In this document: positions 1 through 6,101 of the stretch, piece by piece | How the letters are laid out: each line of letters starts with the position of its first letter | Position numbering within the stretch: the stretch's first letter is position 1 | Assembly (NCBI GenBank): GCA_021826605.1 | Contig: JAKAZF010000178.1 | Coordinates: 1 to 6,264, forward strand | From: Planctomycetota bacterium | GTDB lineage: Bacteria; Planctomycetota; Phycisphaerae; WQYP01 | Reading direction: 5' to 3' | DNA length: 6,264 nucleotides | Made by a program: the position numbers and the translations under genes | The notes under the pieces: model-generated | The model's database searches: none | What the model was told of the DNA's origin: nothing | Seen by the model: the letters and a program-made list of their open reading frames with translations, nothing else

Positions 1-1059
1 TGTGCGGCCGCTCAGGCTGAAAAACTTTTTTTCCAGGCGGCGGCGGTTCCCCGGCACTTTCTGAATAAGTTCTTTGACGCTTAAATTTTCCAATGAATGG
101 TTGCGAATATATTTAACAGCCCCGGCAACCTGAGCGTCCGGGACGTGCAGGATATCCGTTGATTGTCTTGTGACAATCCGCAGCGGAAGAATGAGCGTTT
201 CGCGAGGTACGGCGTCGCTTCCGGCAAGCAGTTCCGCCAGCACGCCGACGGCCGCCCGTCCAACCTGCCGAAACCCGGGCACAACGCTGGAAAGCCGCGG
301 ACAACCCAAATTGCACAGCAAGTCGTCATCATCAACGCCAAGAACAGCGATTTCCTCGGGAATTTTCCAGCCCGTTTGCGCCAATTCCTCAAGCAGTTCC
401 GTTGCGAAGAAATCATTGGCGGCAAAAATGCCGACAGGCAATTGCAATGCCCCAATCCAGGCACGCAGACCGGCCGTCCAGTTTTTCTTTCCCCGATCAT
501 AATACGGTACACGTACGGGTGATTTTGATCGGCGGGAGTCCTGAAGAGCGGATGAGTTTAACGCATTTTCAAACCCGGCCCGGCGGAGTCGCGAATACTC
601 ATGGTAATGGTGACCGAAAAAGGCAAAGCTACGGAGGCCCAGACCTTCAAAATGTTCCGCCGCCATATGCCCCACCGCCACGTCGTCGCTGGAAATCGCC
701 GTCCATTTCGGCCTCGTGCCGAATGGGTAGAGTTCCACTTTCGGGCCGGGGATTCGCTCCAGTAGATTTCGCAATGTGCGGTCACGGTTTTCAGAATCTT
801 TGAGCTGGCGGTTCTCATATATGATCCCATGTGGAGCAATCGCTTGAATTTCGCGCTGCTGGTGCCAGCCCTTTGGATCGCCAATCCCGGTAAACAACTG
901 GAACCGCCATTGCCTGCCGCCTACCCGACGATTGGTGGATACAAGACCGAAATACTGGAACGCCGTACTGGCATCGATAATGCCCCGTAACGTTTCCCGC
1001 GAATAGCCGTACTGTACATTCATGCTCAACACAATCCGCAGGGGTGTACAATCAGACAT
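1..1059 (-). CDS. XylR-like transcriptional regulator (LacI-type ligand-binding domain plus AraC-type HTH), 3' end cut off
   Basis: An open frame of 353 codons runs from ATG at 1059 to the left edge with no stop, so the C-terminus lies outside the window. Residues about 7-285 look like a periplasmic-binding-protein/LacI sensor fold: an N-terminal strand followed by YGYSRETLRGI, the segment VGHMAAEHFEGLGLRSFAFF around residues 129-148, then GIFAANDFFATELLEEL and VLGVDDDD. This is the usual layout of XylR-family regulators, which sense a sugar in the cytoplasm. From about residue 309 (AQVAGAVKYIRNH, then VPGNRRRLEKKF) it matches the first helix-turn-helix of an AraC domain. Family members are usually about 370-400 residues, so roughly 40-50 are missing. 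ATG 1059 has a weak GAAAG 9 bases upstream and no earlier in-frame ATG before the stop at 1102-1104; Met13 is an alternative start. The family call is confident; the ligand and targets are unknown. The gene is divergent from the PEP-CTERM gene. Confidence 0.88.
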   Translation of the reverse strand, partial: MSDCTPLRIVLSMNVQYGYSRETLRGIIDASTAFQYFGLVSTNRRVGGRQWRFQLFTGIGDPKGWHQQREIQAIAPHGIIYENRQLKDSENRDRTLRNLLERIPGPKVELYPFGTRPKWTAISSDDVAVGHMAAEHFEGLGLRSFAFFGHHYHEYSRLRRAGFENALNSSALQDSRRSKSPVRVPYYDRGKKNWTAGLRAWIGALQLPVGIFAANDFFATELLEELAQTGWKIPEEIAVLGVDDDDLLCNLGCPRLSSVVPGFRQVGRAAVGVLAELLAGSDAVPRETLILPLRIVTRQSTDILHVPDAQVAGAVKYIRNHSLENLSVKELIQKVPGNRRRLEKKFFSLSGRT

Positions 1060-1100
1060 GGCGACAATCTTTCGGTTGAAGACGATAGTGATTTTCCGGA

Positions 1101-1129
1101 CTTATACCATTTGAAAAGCTTATTTACAA
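1101..1129 (-). promoter_or_regulatory. Probable sigma70-type promoter of the XylR-like gene
   Basis: On the minus strand a -35 box TTGTAA (1124-1129, 4 of 6 consensus) and a -10 box TATAAG (1101-1106, 5 of 6) are separated by exactly 17 bases. Transcription would begin near 1094 and give a leader of about 35 bases before ATG 1059. The spacing and position fit well, but this is a consensus match only. Confidence 0.5.
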
Positions 1130-1318
1130 TGATTGATGGATGCTTCCGAGGCCGGCGGAGTTGGCGACAGATTCCTCGTGATATTCACCGATCAGCGGTT
1201 GAGCGGATTGATCAAGCCAACGCCATCCTACCACACGTGCCTTAACAATTCACAGACGATTACGGCCCAGTCCGGGGCCACTTGACGCAAAATCGTACCC
1301 AAACGCCGCAAGTTCAGG

Positions 1319-1346
1319 TTGTGAATCAATTCGCTATATCTAGACT
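1319..1346 (+). promoter_or_regulatory. Weak candidate promoter for the PEP-CTERM gene
   Basis: TTGTGA (1319-1324) and TAGACT (1341-1346) each match 4 of 6 consensus bases with a 16-base spacer. The position would give a leader of about 140 bases that contains the hairpin at 1376-1408. The match is weak and the true promoter may lie elsewhere. Confidence 0.22.
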
Positions 1347-1375
1347 CTATGACGTTGAGGTAAGAAATGCGAAAA

Positions 1376-1408
1376 CGCCCCGGGCACCTGCAGGGGGCGG
1401 ATTTTTTT
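1376..1408 (+). terminator. Intrinsic-terminator-like hairpin in the leader of the PEP-CTERM gene
   Basis: CGCCCC (1376-1381) pairs with GGGGCG (1394-1399) across a 12-base loop, followed two bases later by seven T residues (1402-1408). This is the form of a Rho-independent terminator reading rightwards. It ends about 85 bases before the PEP-CTERM start codon, and there is no plus-strand gene upstream for it to end. It could therefore be an attenuator, or the end of a short transcript from the divergent region. Confidence 0.5.
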
Positions 1409-1480
1409 ACACTGCATTACGCGGTCAACCCGTTTATCCGTCCGGCTGATGGAGTCACAATTCGCTTACGCAGGGAGCCA

Positions 1481-1486
1481 AAGGAG
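1481..1486 (+). promoter_or_regulatory. Ribosome binding site that fixes the PEP-CTERM start
   Basis: AAGGAG lies 7 bases before ATG 1494 but only 1 base before ATG 1488 and downstream of ATG 1449. It therefore selects 1494 as the start. Confidence 0.8.
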
Positions 1487-1493
1487 TATGTTT

Positions 1494-2198
1494 ATGAAAT
1501 CCGTAACCAACGTGGTATTGTTAATCGCTGCCGCAGGAGCCGTTGGGTTGATGACCTCATCAGCCAGTGCCAATCTGACGACAACAGCCGTTACCACCGC
1601 CGGAACGTATTCCTATAATTATTCGCCTTATGACGGCGTATCCGTGAATGGCGGTACGCCATCCGGGCTTTCAACCGTTATTCCGGCGGCCGCCAATCCC
1701 AGCAGCACCGATCTTTACGTGCAAGTGGGCTTTTGGGCGGGCGGTACCTATGGCATTTCCAACTCCACTACCAATGCCGACACCATGACTTGGGATTTTC
1801 AGACCGCACCGGGATTGGCCTTCGGCTCGGGATTTTCCTTTTCCGCCGGCGGATTAAACAACGACTCAAACAGTACAATGACTGCCGCCTACAGCACGAA
1901 TAATGGCGCGACGTATACCACCTTTTTCAATAACAGCAATGCGTCGCAAGGTCTGGATTCAACACAGTCGGTTACCGGAGTGAACTTAGCGGGCGCAACG
2001 AACCTTCTGGTGCAGTTTAGCCTTCAGGATTCCGTGGCAAACCAGGCTGCTTTCTTTTGGGGTAGTACGGACCCAATGAGCCGGGCATTCATGCTTTCGG
2101 GAAACGTTGTGGCGACTCCGGAACCTGCCCCCCTGGCCCTGTTCGCCGTAGGCGCGGTCGGCTCTTTGCTTATTGCCCGCCGGCGCAAGACAGCTTGA
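1494..2198 (+). CDS. PEP-CTERM sorting domain protein
   Basis: A 234-residue exported protein of unknown specific function. The start at 1494 is chosen by the AAGGAG site and because it gives a clean signal peptide: MKSVTNVV, a hydrophobic core to about residue 24, and a likely cleavage after ASA, before NLTT. The mature part is rich in Ser, Thr, Asn and Gly (for example FGSGFSFSAGG and STNNGATYTTFFNNSN), as is common for surface or extracellular-matrix PEP-CTERM proteins. The C-terminus is textbook: Pro-Glu-Pro at residues 209-211, a hydrophobic stretch, then an Arg cluster (ARRRK) and two residues. Such tails are recognised by an exosortase in the inner membrane, which removes them and passes the protein outward; no exosortase gene is in the window. 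It lies upstream of the pseudopilin-like gene with 174 bases between. It ends in TGA exactly after the sorting tail, which shows that TGA is a stop codon in this genome. Confidence 0.9.
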   Translation: MKSVTNVVLLIAAAGAVGLMTSSASANLTTTAVTTAGTYSYNYSPYDGVSVNGGTPSGLSTVIPAAANPSSTDLYVQVGFWAGGTYGISNSTTNADTMTWDFQTAPGLAFGSGFSFSAGGLNNDSNSTMTAAYSTNNGATYTTFFNNSNASQGLDSTQSVTGVNLAGATNLLVQFSLQDSVANQAAFFWGSTDPMSRAFMLSGNVVATPEPAPLALFAVGAVGSLLIARRRKTA

Positions 2199-2293
2199 GT
2201 GTTTTCGATGGCCGGCATGATTGAACAGAATCGTCCGGCGGCTTTTCCCGTTGATATTTCAAGCATGAAGTTTTCGCAAAGACGTACATTCAG

Positions 2294-2323
2294 GCGGGCC
2301 GGAGGGGAAATCCGGCCCGCTTT
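2294..2323 (+). terminator. Strong GC-rich hairpin after the PEP-CTERM gene, possible terminator
   Basis: GCGGGCCGGA (2294-2303) is perfectly complementary to TCCGGCCCGC (2311-2320) with a 7-base loop, followed by TTT. The 10-bp stem is very stable, but the T tract is short. It may terminate only partly, or act as a processing or stability element between the PEP-CTERM and pseudopilin-like genes. Confidence 0.5.
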
Positions 2324-2372
2324 CAATCGCGTTGGCCGCCCTTTGATTGCGCTCCGATGAAAGGCATCTTAC

Positions 2373-3278
2373 ATGGGTATGAAGCGTGTACGTTTCAGTG
2401 GTTTTACGCTGGTGGAACTGCTGGTGGTCATTTCCATTATCGCTCTATTGATAAGCTTGCTGTTTCCCGCCTTGGCCAAATCCAGAAGTTTGGCGCTGCG
2501 TGTTCAATGTGGTTCAAATATGCGCCAGATTGGAGTCGCAATGGCCGAATACGCCGAAGAATATGGCGGGTTATACCCGTTGTCAGATACCGGGAACTGG
2601 CCTTTCGGAAATTTCGCGGCGTATAACTTTAACGGCACGTGGGCGAATTATCCGTATTGGGGATTCGGCATGCTTTATTATTCATCATTCGGCGTTCAGG
2701 GCAATAATATGCTCAATCCGCAGCCCGGGGTTTTAAAACCAACGCGCCAGGGTGTCTCCATGATGTTCTCCACGCAACCGGGAGCCTTCAGTCAAACTGA
2801 ATTTGTCCAGCCCTCCGACTATAACAGCAATGGGGTGCTGGATAATTGGAGCGGCATTTTAAGCGGGTACAGTTATTGGCTGGACCGCGGAAAAGACTGG
2901 CAGTTAACCGAAGATTTAGCGGGTTATCAAGCCGAACAACAAGGCCTGAGCGGCAACGCCATCGAATTGTCTTACATCTATCTTCCCGCCTACAACGACA
3001 CAATTCATGTGCCGGCGGCGAACCCGCGATCGAATCCCGGCTCAATATTGGTAACCGACAACGTACTTTTCACAGACCAGACAGGCCAAAGGGGACTGAC
3101 GGGCTTCGCCGCTTCAGGCCCGGGCGTACCTGATTCCAATCATGTCAGCGGTACCGCAGGCCATAATTTACCCAGCGGATCTCACGAACTTTACAATGAT
3201 GGCGCGGTTGTGTGGGTGCCCATGTCGCAAATCAAGCCGCGAATACAGATTCAGGCCGGATTGGTCATGGGTTGGTAA
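2373..3278 (+). CDS. Type II pseudopilin-like protein with prepilin-type N-terminal cleavage/methylation motif
   Basis: A 301-residue protein. The N-terminus MGMKRVRFSG ends in the Gly that precedes prepilin peptidase cleavage (Gly10), followed by FTLVELLVVISIIALLI with Phe11 as the residue to be methylated and Glu15 as the conserved +5 Glu. Residues 11-34 form the membrane helix. Then comes CGSNMRQIG (46-54), the CxxNxRQIG signature seen in the large planctomycete family of prepilin-like proteins with a DUF1559-type or related globular domain. Near the end, NHV (256-258) and HELYNDGAVVWV (about 271-282) match the usual closing DG-xVxW motif of that family. ATG 2373 is preceded by AAAGG (2360-2364) at 8 bases; ATG 2379 would be 14 bases away. 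A prepilin peptidase and a type II or IV secretion/pilus machine would be needed and are not in the window. The role is unknown; many paralogues of this family occur per planctomycete genome. Confidence 0.88.
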   Translation: MGMKRVRFSGFTLVELLVVISIIALLISLLFPALAKSRSLALRVQCGSNMRQIGVAMAEYAEEYGGLYPLSDTGNWPFGNFAAYNFNGTWANYPYWGFGMLYYSSFGVQGNNMLNPQPGVLKPTRQGVSMMFSTQPGAFSQTEFVQPSDYNSNGVLDNWSGILSGYSYWLDRGKDWQLTEDLAGYQAEQQGLSGNAIELSYIYLPAYNDTIHVPAANPRSNPGSILVTDNVLFTDQTGQRGLTGFAASGPGVPDSNHVSGTAGHNLPSGSHELYNDGAVVWVPMSQIKPRIQIQAGLVMGW

Positions 3279-3284
3279 TTGCCG

Positions 3285-3310
3285 AAGCGATAAAGTTGGG
3301 TCGCTTTTTT
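3285..3310 (+). terminator. Rho-independent terminator after the pseudopilin-like gene
   Basis: AAGCGA (3285-3290) pairs with TCGCTT (3301-3306) across a 10-base loop, and the stem runs into six T residues (3305-3310). It begins 6 bases after the TAA stop. Position and form are typical, and it closes the left-hand plus-strand transcription unit. Confidence 0.75.
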
Positions 3311-3767
3311 CAGCAACCCCGGTGTTTGCGGGAGAATATCGAAATTCCCGTTGTCCTTCGCAGACTTTTCCCTTTGTGGTCCGGGGCTGGACCAACCGCG
3401 TATTCGTTCCACGTTTTGCCTGTTCAGTGTTCTGTCTTCTTTCCGCTCCGGGCCCGTGACTGATCGGGCGTCCATACCGCGGTATCAGTGGTGCTGAGGG
3501 CCATTGACGTGTCGGATGGCCGATCGCCGCAAATGCGGGGTGGCATACATTCGAACTCTGGTTCCAACTCAGAAAGTGCCAAATCAATCGTCTACCGGTC
3601 CTGACGATCCGACAGTAGAGCCGAATGAGGGTGTTGCGGAGCCGATGGAGTTCCATAAAGCAACAAGTTGACGCCATTCGTTCATCAACATTCGCAGTGC
3701 TTCCATACTATCGGGTATACTTCGGACTTGGAGGCAACACGGCAATTTCGCGAAAACGGTAACAAAT

Positions 3768-3800
3768 TGGTGTCCGGTACACCTCCAGTGACCGACACCA
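3768..3800. repeat. Inverted repeat, possible REP-like palindrome
   Basis: The left arm TGGTGTCCGGT (3768-3778) pairs with the right arm ACCGACACCA (3791-3800), giving 10 base pairs with one bulged C and a 12-base loop. The same left arm can instead pair locally, as GGTGT (3769-3773) with ACACC (3779-3783). The TGGTGTCCGG-type sequence resembles palindromes I associate with REP elements spread by RAYT transposases. That is recollection and not shown here, since only one copy is in the window. Confidence 0.4.
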
Positions 3801-3825
3801 TGATGCTGTTTTTTAATTCGGCCGC

Positions 3826-3831
3826 TATAAT
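3826..3831 (+). promoter_or_regulatory. Perfect -10 box upstream of the M50 gene
   Basis: TATAAT lies 32 bases before ATG 3864, so transcription would begin near 3838 with a leader of about 26 bases. No good -35 box is found at 16-18 bases upstream; a T-rich tract (3809-3814) precedes it. An activator may assist, or the -10 alone may be enough. Confidence 0.45.
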
Positions 3832-3863
3832 CCGGCTTCGGATCAACAGGCATCGGCGGACAT

Positions 3864-4685
3864 ATGGCAGATATAAATGCTACTTTTCACGAATCGTGGC
3901 ACCGTGTGGCGGAACTCAAACCACGACTGCGCACCGGCATACACGTGGTACGGCAGATATTCCGCCAGCGCCGGTGGTATGTCATTCAAGATCAGGCCAA
4001 TAATGCGTTTACGCGAATCAACGCCTCCGGTTACGCGTTCATCGGTCTGCTGGATGGTTCGCGCAGTGTCCGACAGGCTTGGGATATATGCAATCAAAAC
4101 CTTGGGGATAACGCTCCGACTCAGGGTGAAGTCATGCAACTGATCGGGCAGCTTGCCACATCCAATTTGCTGGCGGGTGACGCAGTACCGGACGCCACGG
4201 CCATGTTCGGCCGCTTTAAACGTCGGCGAACCCGAGACATTCAGGGTCGCCTTATGAATTTGCTTTTTCCGCGGATTCCGATATTTGATCCTGATGCCTT
4301 TCTGGAACGCATCCTTTTTGCCGTGGCATGGATATTCCGCCTGCCGGGATTGCTCTTGTGGCTGAGCCTGATCGCATACGCAGCGTACACAATTTTCTCC
4401 GGCGGATCGACTGGGAGCAGCATGTTTGCGGAATCCGCAGGTCTGCTGCGTCCTGACAACTGGCTGCTACTGTTTCTGGCATTTATTTTAGATAAAACAG
4501 TGCATGAATCCGGCCACGCCATTGCGTGTAAATATTTTGGCAGGTGTGCCGGCACCGGCGGTGAAATCCACGTCATCGGTGTCATGCTTCTGATTTTTAC
4601 GCCCGTGCCATTTGTCGATGCATCCAGTGCGTGGCTGCTGCCTGATAAATGGCGACGCGCAATTGTTGGAGCCGCAGGCATTTGA
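3864..4685 (+). CDS. PqqD-like/M50 zinc metalloprotease, N-terminal part (ends at an in-frame TGA)
   Basis: 273 residues. Residues about 18-105 form a PqqD-like winged-helix domain: LKPRLRTGIHVVRQIFRQRR, WYVIQDQANNAFTRI, YAFIGLLDGSRSVRQ and APTQGEVMQLIGQL. Such domains bind peptides in RiPP and related pathways. After a basic linker come a membrane helix near 160-178, a second near 200-222 carrying the zinc motif HESGH (214-218), and IGVMLLIFTPVPFVDASSAW, typical of site-2-protease-like M50 enzymes of the PqqD-M50-HlyD type. Family members then continue through AAGxxVEL without a break; here AAGI is followed by TGA (4683-4685) and ATG in the same frame. The third metal ligand lies beyond the stop, so this piece alone should not be an active protease. 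The start at 3864 is the first possible after an in-frame stop at 3828; its ribosome site is weak (GGCGGA 3 bases away). It may be half of a split enzyme or a broken gene. Confidence 0.85.
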   Translation: MADINATFHESWHRVAELKPRLRTGIHVVRQIFRQRRWYVIQDQANNAFTRINASGYAFIGLLDGSRSVRQAWDICNQNLGDNAPTQGEVMQLIGQLATSNLLAGDAVPDATAMFGRFKRRRTRDIQGRLMNLLFPRIPIFDPDAFLERILFAVAWIFRLPGLLLWLSLIAYAAYTIFSGGSTGSSMFAESAGLLRPDNWLLLFLAFILDKTVHESGHAIACKYFGRCAGTGGEIHVIGVMLLIFTPVPFVDASSAWLLPDKWRRAIVGAAGI

Positions 4686-4688
4686 ATG
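4683..4688 (+). other. In-frame stop-start junction TGAATG inside the M50 domain
   Basis: TGA at 4683-4685 is followed directly by ATG at 4686-4688 in the same frame, in the middle of the conserved segment that joins the two halves of the M50 domain. CAGG at 4676-4679 lies 6 bases before the ATG and could support reinitiation. TGA is used as a true stop at 2196-2198, which argues against TGA being a sense codon in this genome. Confidence 0.85.
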
Positions 4689-6068
4689 GAATTAGCATTG
4701 GCCGCAATGGCGGCAATTGTGTGGCGGCACAGCAGCCCAGGGTCCACCACGCACGCTTTTTGCTATAACCTGATGTTTATTGCCAGTGTGGCCACGCTGT
4801 TGTTTAACGGCAACCCATTTTTACGTTATGACGGCTATTATATTCTGGGGGATCTGCTGGAAATCCCAAATCTTTTGTCCCGGGCGACGCAATTTGCATC
4901 CTACCTTGTTCGCCGTCACGTATTCGGCGTTAAACAAGCCATTGATCCGACGGAAAGCCTTGGGCAGCGGATATGGCTGCTTATCTACTTGGGTCTATCC
5001 GGGATTGTGCGGGTTCTGATATACACCGGCATTATATTGTTTCTGGTCAGCAATTTGCGGCATTACCCGCAATTAACACTGCTGCTGGTCATAATGGCCA
5101 CGGTGGCCGCCGCCACTTGGCTGCTTGTGCCAGTCGGCCGGGGCGTATGGTATTTGCTGTCAAGCCCGGAACTCCTTCACCGGCGAGCGCGGGCACTGAC
5201 AGCAAGCATCATCGCATGTGGTGCACTACTGATTGCGTTTGGAATTGTGCCGCTGCCGCATTACACGCGTGTGACCGGCGTGGTGCGGACAACCGGCCAG
5301 CGCGGTGTTTACGCCGCAACCAGCGGGTTTTTGCGATGGTACCGACCAACCAATCCAAGACACGGAGTTGTCAATTCGGATACCCTGCTGGCCCGGCTGG
5401 ATAATCCTGTGCTGCAATCCCGGCTGATCCGGGCTCGATTCCGCTTGACCGCCGCTGAATTTAAGAGACGCAAAGCACTGGCAAGTGATCGGGCCCTGGC
5501 CCAGATTCTGTCCCGTCAAATTCACGCCATTAAGAGTGAGATATCCCGCTTGCAAGCCCGTGTCAATAATCTAAACGTTCGCGCGGAGGCAGGCGGTGTT
5601 TGGATCAGCGGCGACATGCGGCTGCGAATCGGGGCCTATATTCACCGTGGCGAGCGAATTGGGACGTTGGCACACCTGAGCCGACCGATGGTACTGGCTC
5701 CGGCAAGCCAAAACAGCGCCGGACGGATTATCCGTTATGGCCGGCGCAATATTCATTTGCGCGTCACCGGCCGGCCTTCACCGATGATTGCGGCAGTCCT
5801 TACCAGTGTGTACCCCGCAGGCGGAACGTCGTTGCCCTCACCGGCGTTGAGTTATCTGGCCGGCGGACCTCTGGCCCCCAGCCTGCACAGCCGCAAGCCG
5901 GCGAAAACGGCCGCGCCTTTTTTTCTGCTGGTAATGCAGCCTGCGACAGGAGCAAGACTGCTGCCGGGCATGCGTATCGTTGCACGGATACGCCTGCGGA
6001 ATCAACCGCTGCTCACGGATTTAATTCATGAACTTCGACGTACCCTGCAGCCGGAGACGGGCTTTTAG
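4686..6068 (+). CDS. M50 metalloprotease C-terminal part with HlyD-like domain
   Basis: 460 residues in the same frame as the preceding piece. It begins exactly where the family sequence should continue (ELALAAMAAIVW). YNLMFIASVATLLFNGNP and then NPFLRYDGYY (43-52, Asp49 the expected third zinc ligand) complete the protease active site whose HESGH is in the upstream piece; LLEIPNL and a VFGVKQA segment are also typical of the family. Hydrophobic segments near 95-125, 128-158 and 168-190 are membrane helices. From VTGVV (196) a barrel-sandwich/HlyD-like part follows: a half-barrel (about 196-240), a charged helical hairpin (about 240-300, likely coiled coil), the return half with GVWISG and GAYIHRGERIGTLA, and a C-terminal beta domain with LLPGMRIVARIRL. 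HlyD-like parts normally reach into the periplasm and link to an outer-membrane or transport partner. It is probably translated by reinitiation, or not at all if the gene is dead. The frame shows no other damage over 460 codons. Confidence 0.85.
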   Translation: MELALAAMAAIVWRHSSPGSTTHAFCYNLMFIASVATLLFNGNPFLRYDGYYILGDLLEIPNLLSRATQFASYLVRRHVFGVKQAIDPTESLGQRIWLLIYLGLSGIVRVLIYTGIILFLVSNLRHYPQLTLLLVIMATVAAATWLLVPVGRGVWYLLSSPELLHRRARALTASIIACGALLIAFGIVPLPHYTRVTGVVRTTGQRGVYAATSGFLRWYRPTNPRHGVVNSDTLLARLDNPVLQSRLIRARFRLTAAEFKRRKALASDRALAQILSRQIHAIKSEISRLQARVNNLNVRAEAGGVWISGDMRLRIGAYIHRGERIGTLAHLSRPMVLAPASQNSAGRIIRYGRRNIHLRVTGRPSPMIAAVLTSVYPAGGTSLPSPALSYLAGGPLAPSLHSRKPAKTAAPFFLLVMQPATGARLLPGMRIVARIRLRNQPLLTDLIHELRRTLQPETGF

Positions 6069-6101
6069 AATTGTCGATTGCGGATCAAGGATTTAAGCGG
6101 G

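Larger units (their letters stand above)
1060..1493. other. Divergent intergenic region between the regulator and the PEP-CTERM gene
   Basis: These 434 bases hold no convincing gene. On the left is the minus-strand promoter at 1101-1129. An 8-base palindrome TTGATCAA lies at 1208-1215, too short to call an operator. On the right are a weak plus-strand promoter candidate at 1319-1346 and a terminator-like hairpin at 1376-1408. A reading frame from ATG 1367 (GAGG at 1357-1360, 6-base spacer) continues to 1618 and overlaps the PEP-CTERM gene in another frame; its basic, low-complexity product does not look like a real protein. Apart from these I see nothing interpretable at 1130-1318. Confidence 0.6.
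3311..3863. other. Gene-poor spacer with several inverted repeats
   Basis: About 550 bases with no gene I can support. It holds TGGTCC/GGACCA with a 6-base loop (3377-3394), GCCCG/CGGGC (3452-3469), a perfect 12-base palindrome ATACCGCGGTAT (3474-3485), GGCCAT/ATGGCC (3499-3521), and the larger hairpin at 3768-3800. A 51-codon frame at 3516-3671 (plus strand) has a protein-like acidic, Pro-rich composition but no ribosome site, and a minus-strand frame covers the same bases. The right end carries the promoter of the next gene. The region may contain decayed mobile or gene remnants, but I cannot identify them. Confidence 0.5.

Noticed and set aside
81..512. Closed minus-strand frame inside the regulator region
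   Set aside because: It is an out-of-frame shadow. The real regulator frame covers the same bases, stays open from 1059 to the left edge and shows clear family motifs.
1449..1493. Earlier start for the PEP-CTERM protein at ATG 1449 or 1488
   Set aside because: AAGGAG at 1481-1486 is correctly spaced only for ATG 1494, and the earlier starts would put polar residues before the signal peptide.
1367..1618. 83-codon frame with a GAGG ribosome-like site
   Set aside because: It crosses the terminator-like hairpin, overlaps the PEP-CTERM gene in another frame for over 120 bases, and its product looks like out-of-frame translation. A short leader peptide role cannot be excluded but has no support.
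3168..3677. 169-codon minus-strand frame
   Set aside because: It is antisense to the end of the pseudopilin-like gene and passes through its terminator. Its Arg-rich product has no recognisable motif and there is no ribosome site.
4683..4685. Genome-wide reassignment of TGA to Trp or Gly
   Set aside because: TGA ends the PEP-CTERM gene at 2196-2198 exactly after a canonical sorting tail, and Trp is encoded by TGG throughout, so TGA is a stop here.
4683..4717. TGA as a selenocysteine codon with a downstream hairpin (ATTG-CCGC / GCGG-CAAT, 4697-4717, loop AATG)
   Set aside because: A stem does begin 11 bases after the TGA, but its loop lacks the G expected in the first two loop positions of bacterial SECIS elements. 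I also know of no conserved Cys or redox role at this position in M50 proteins.
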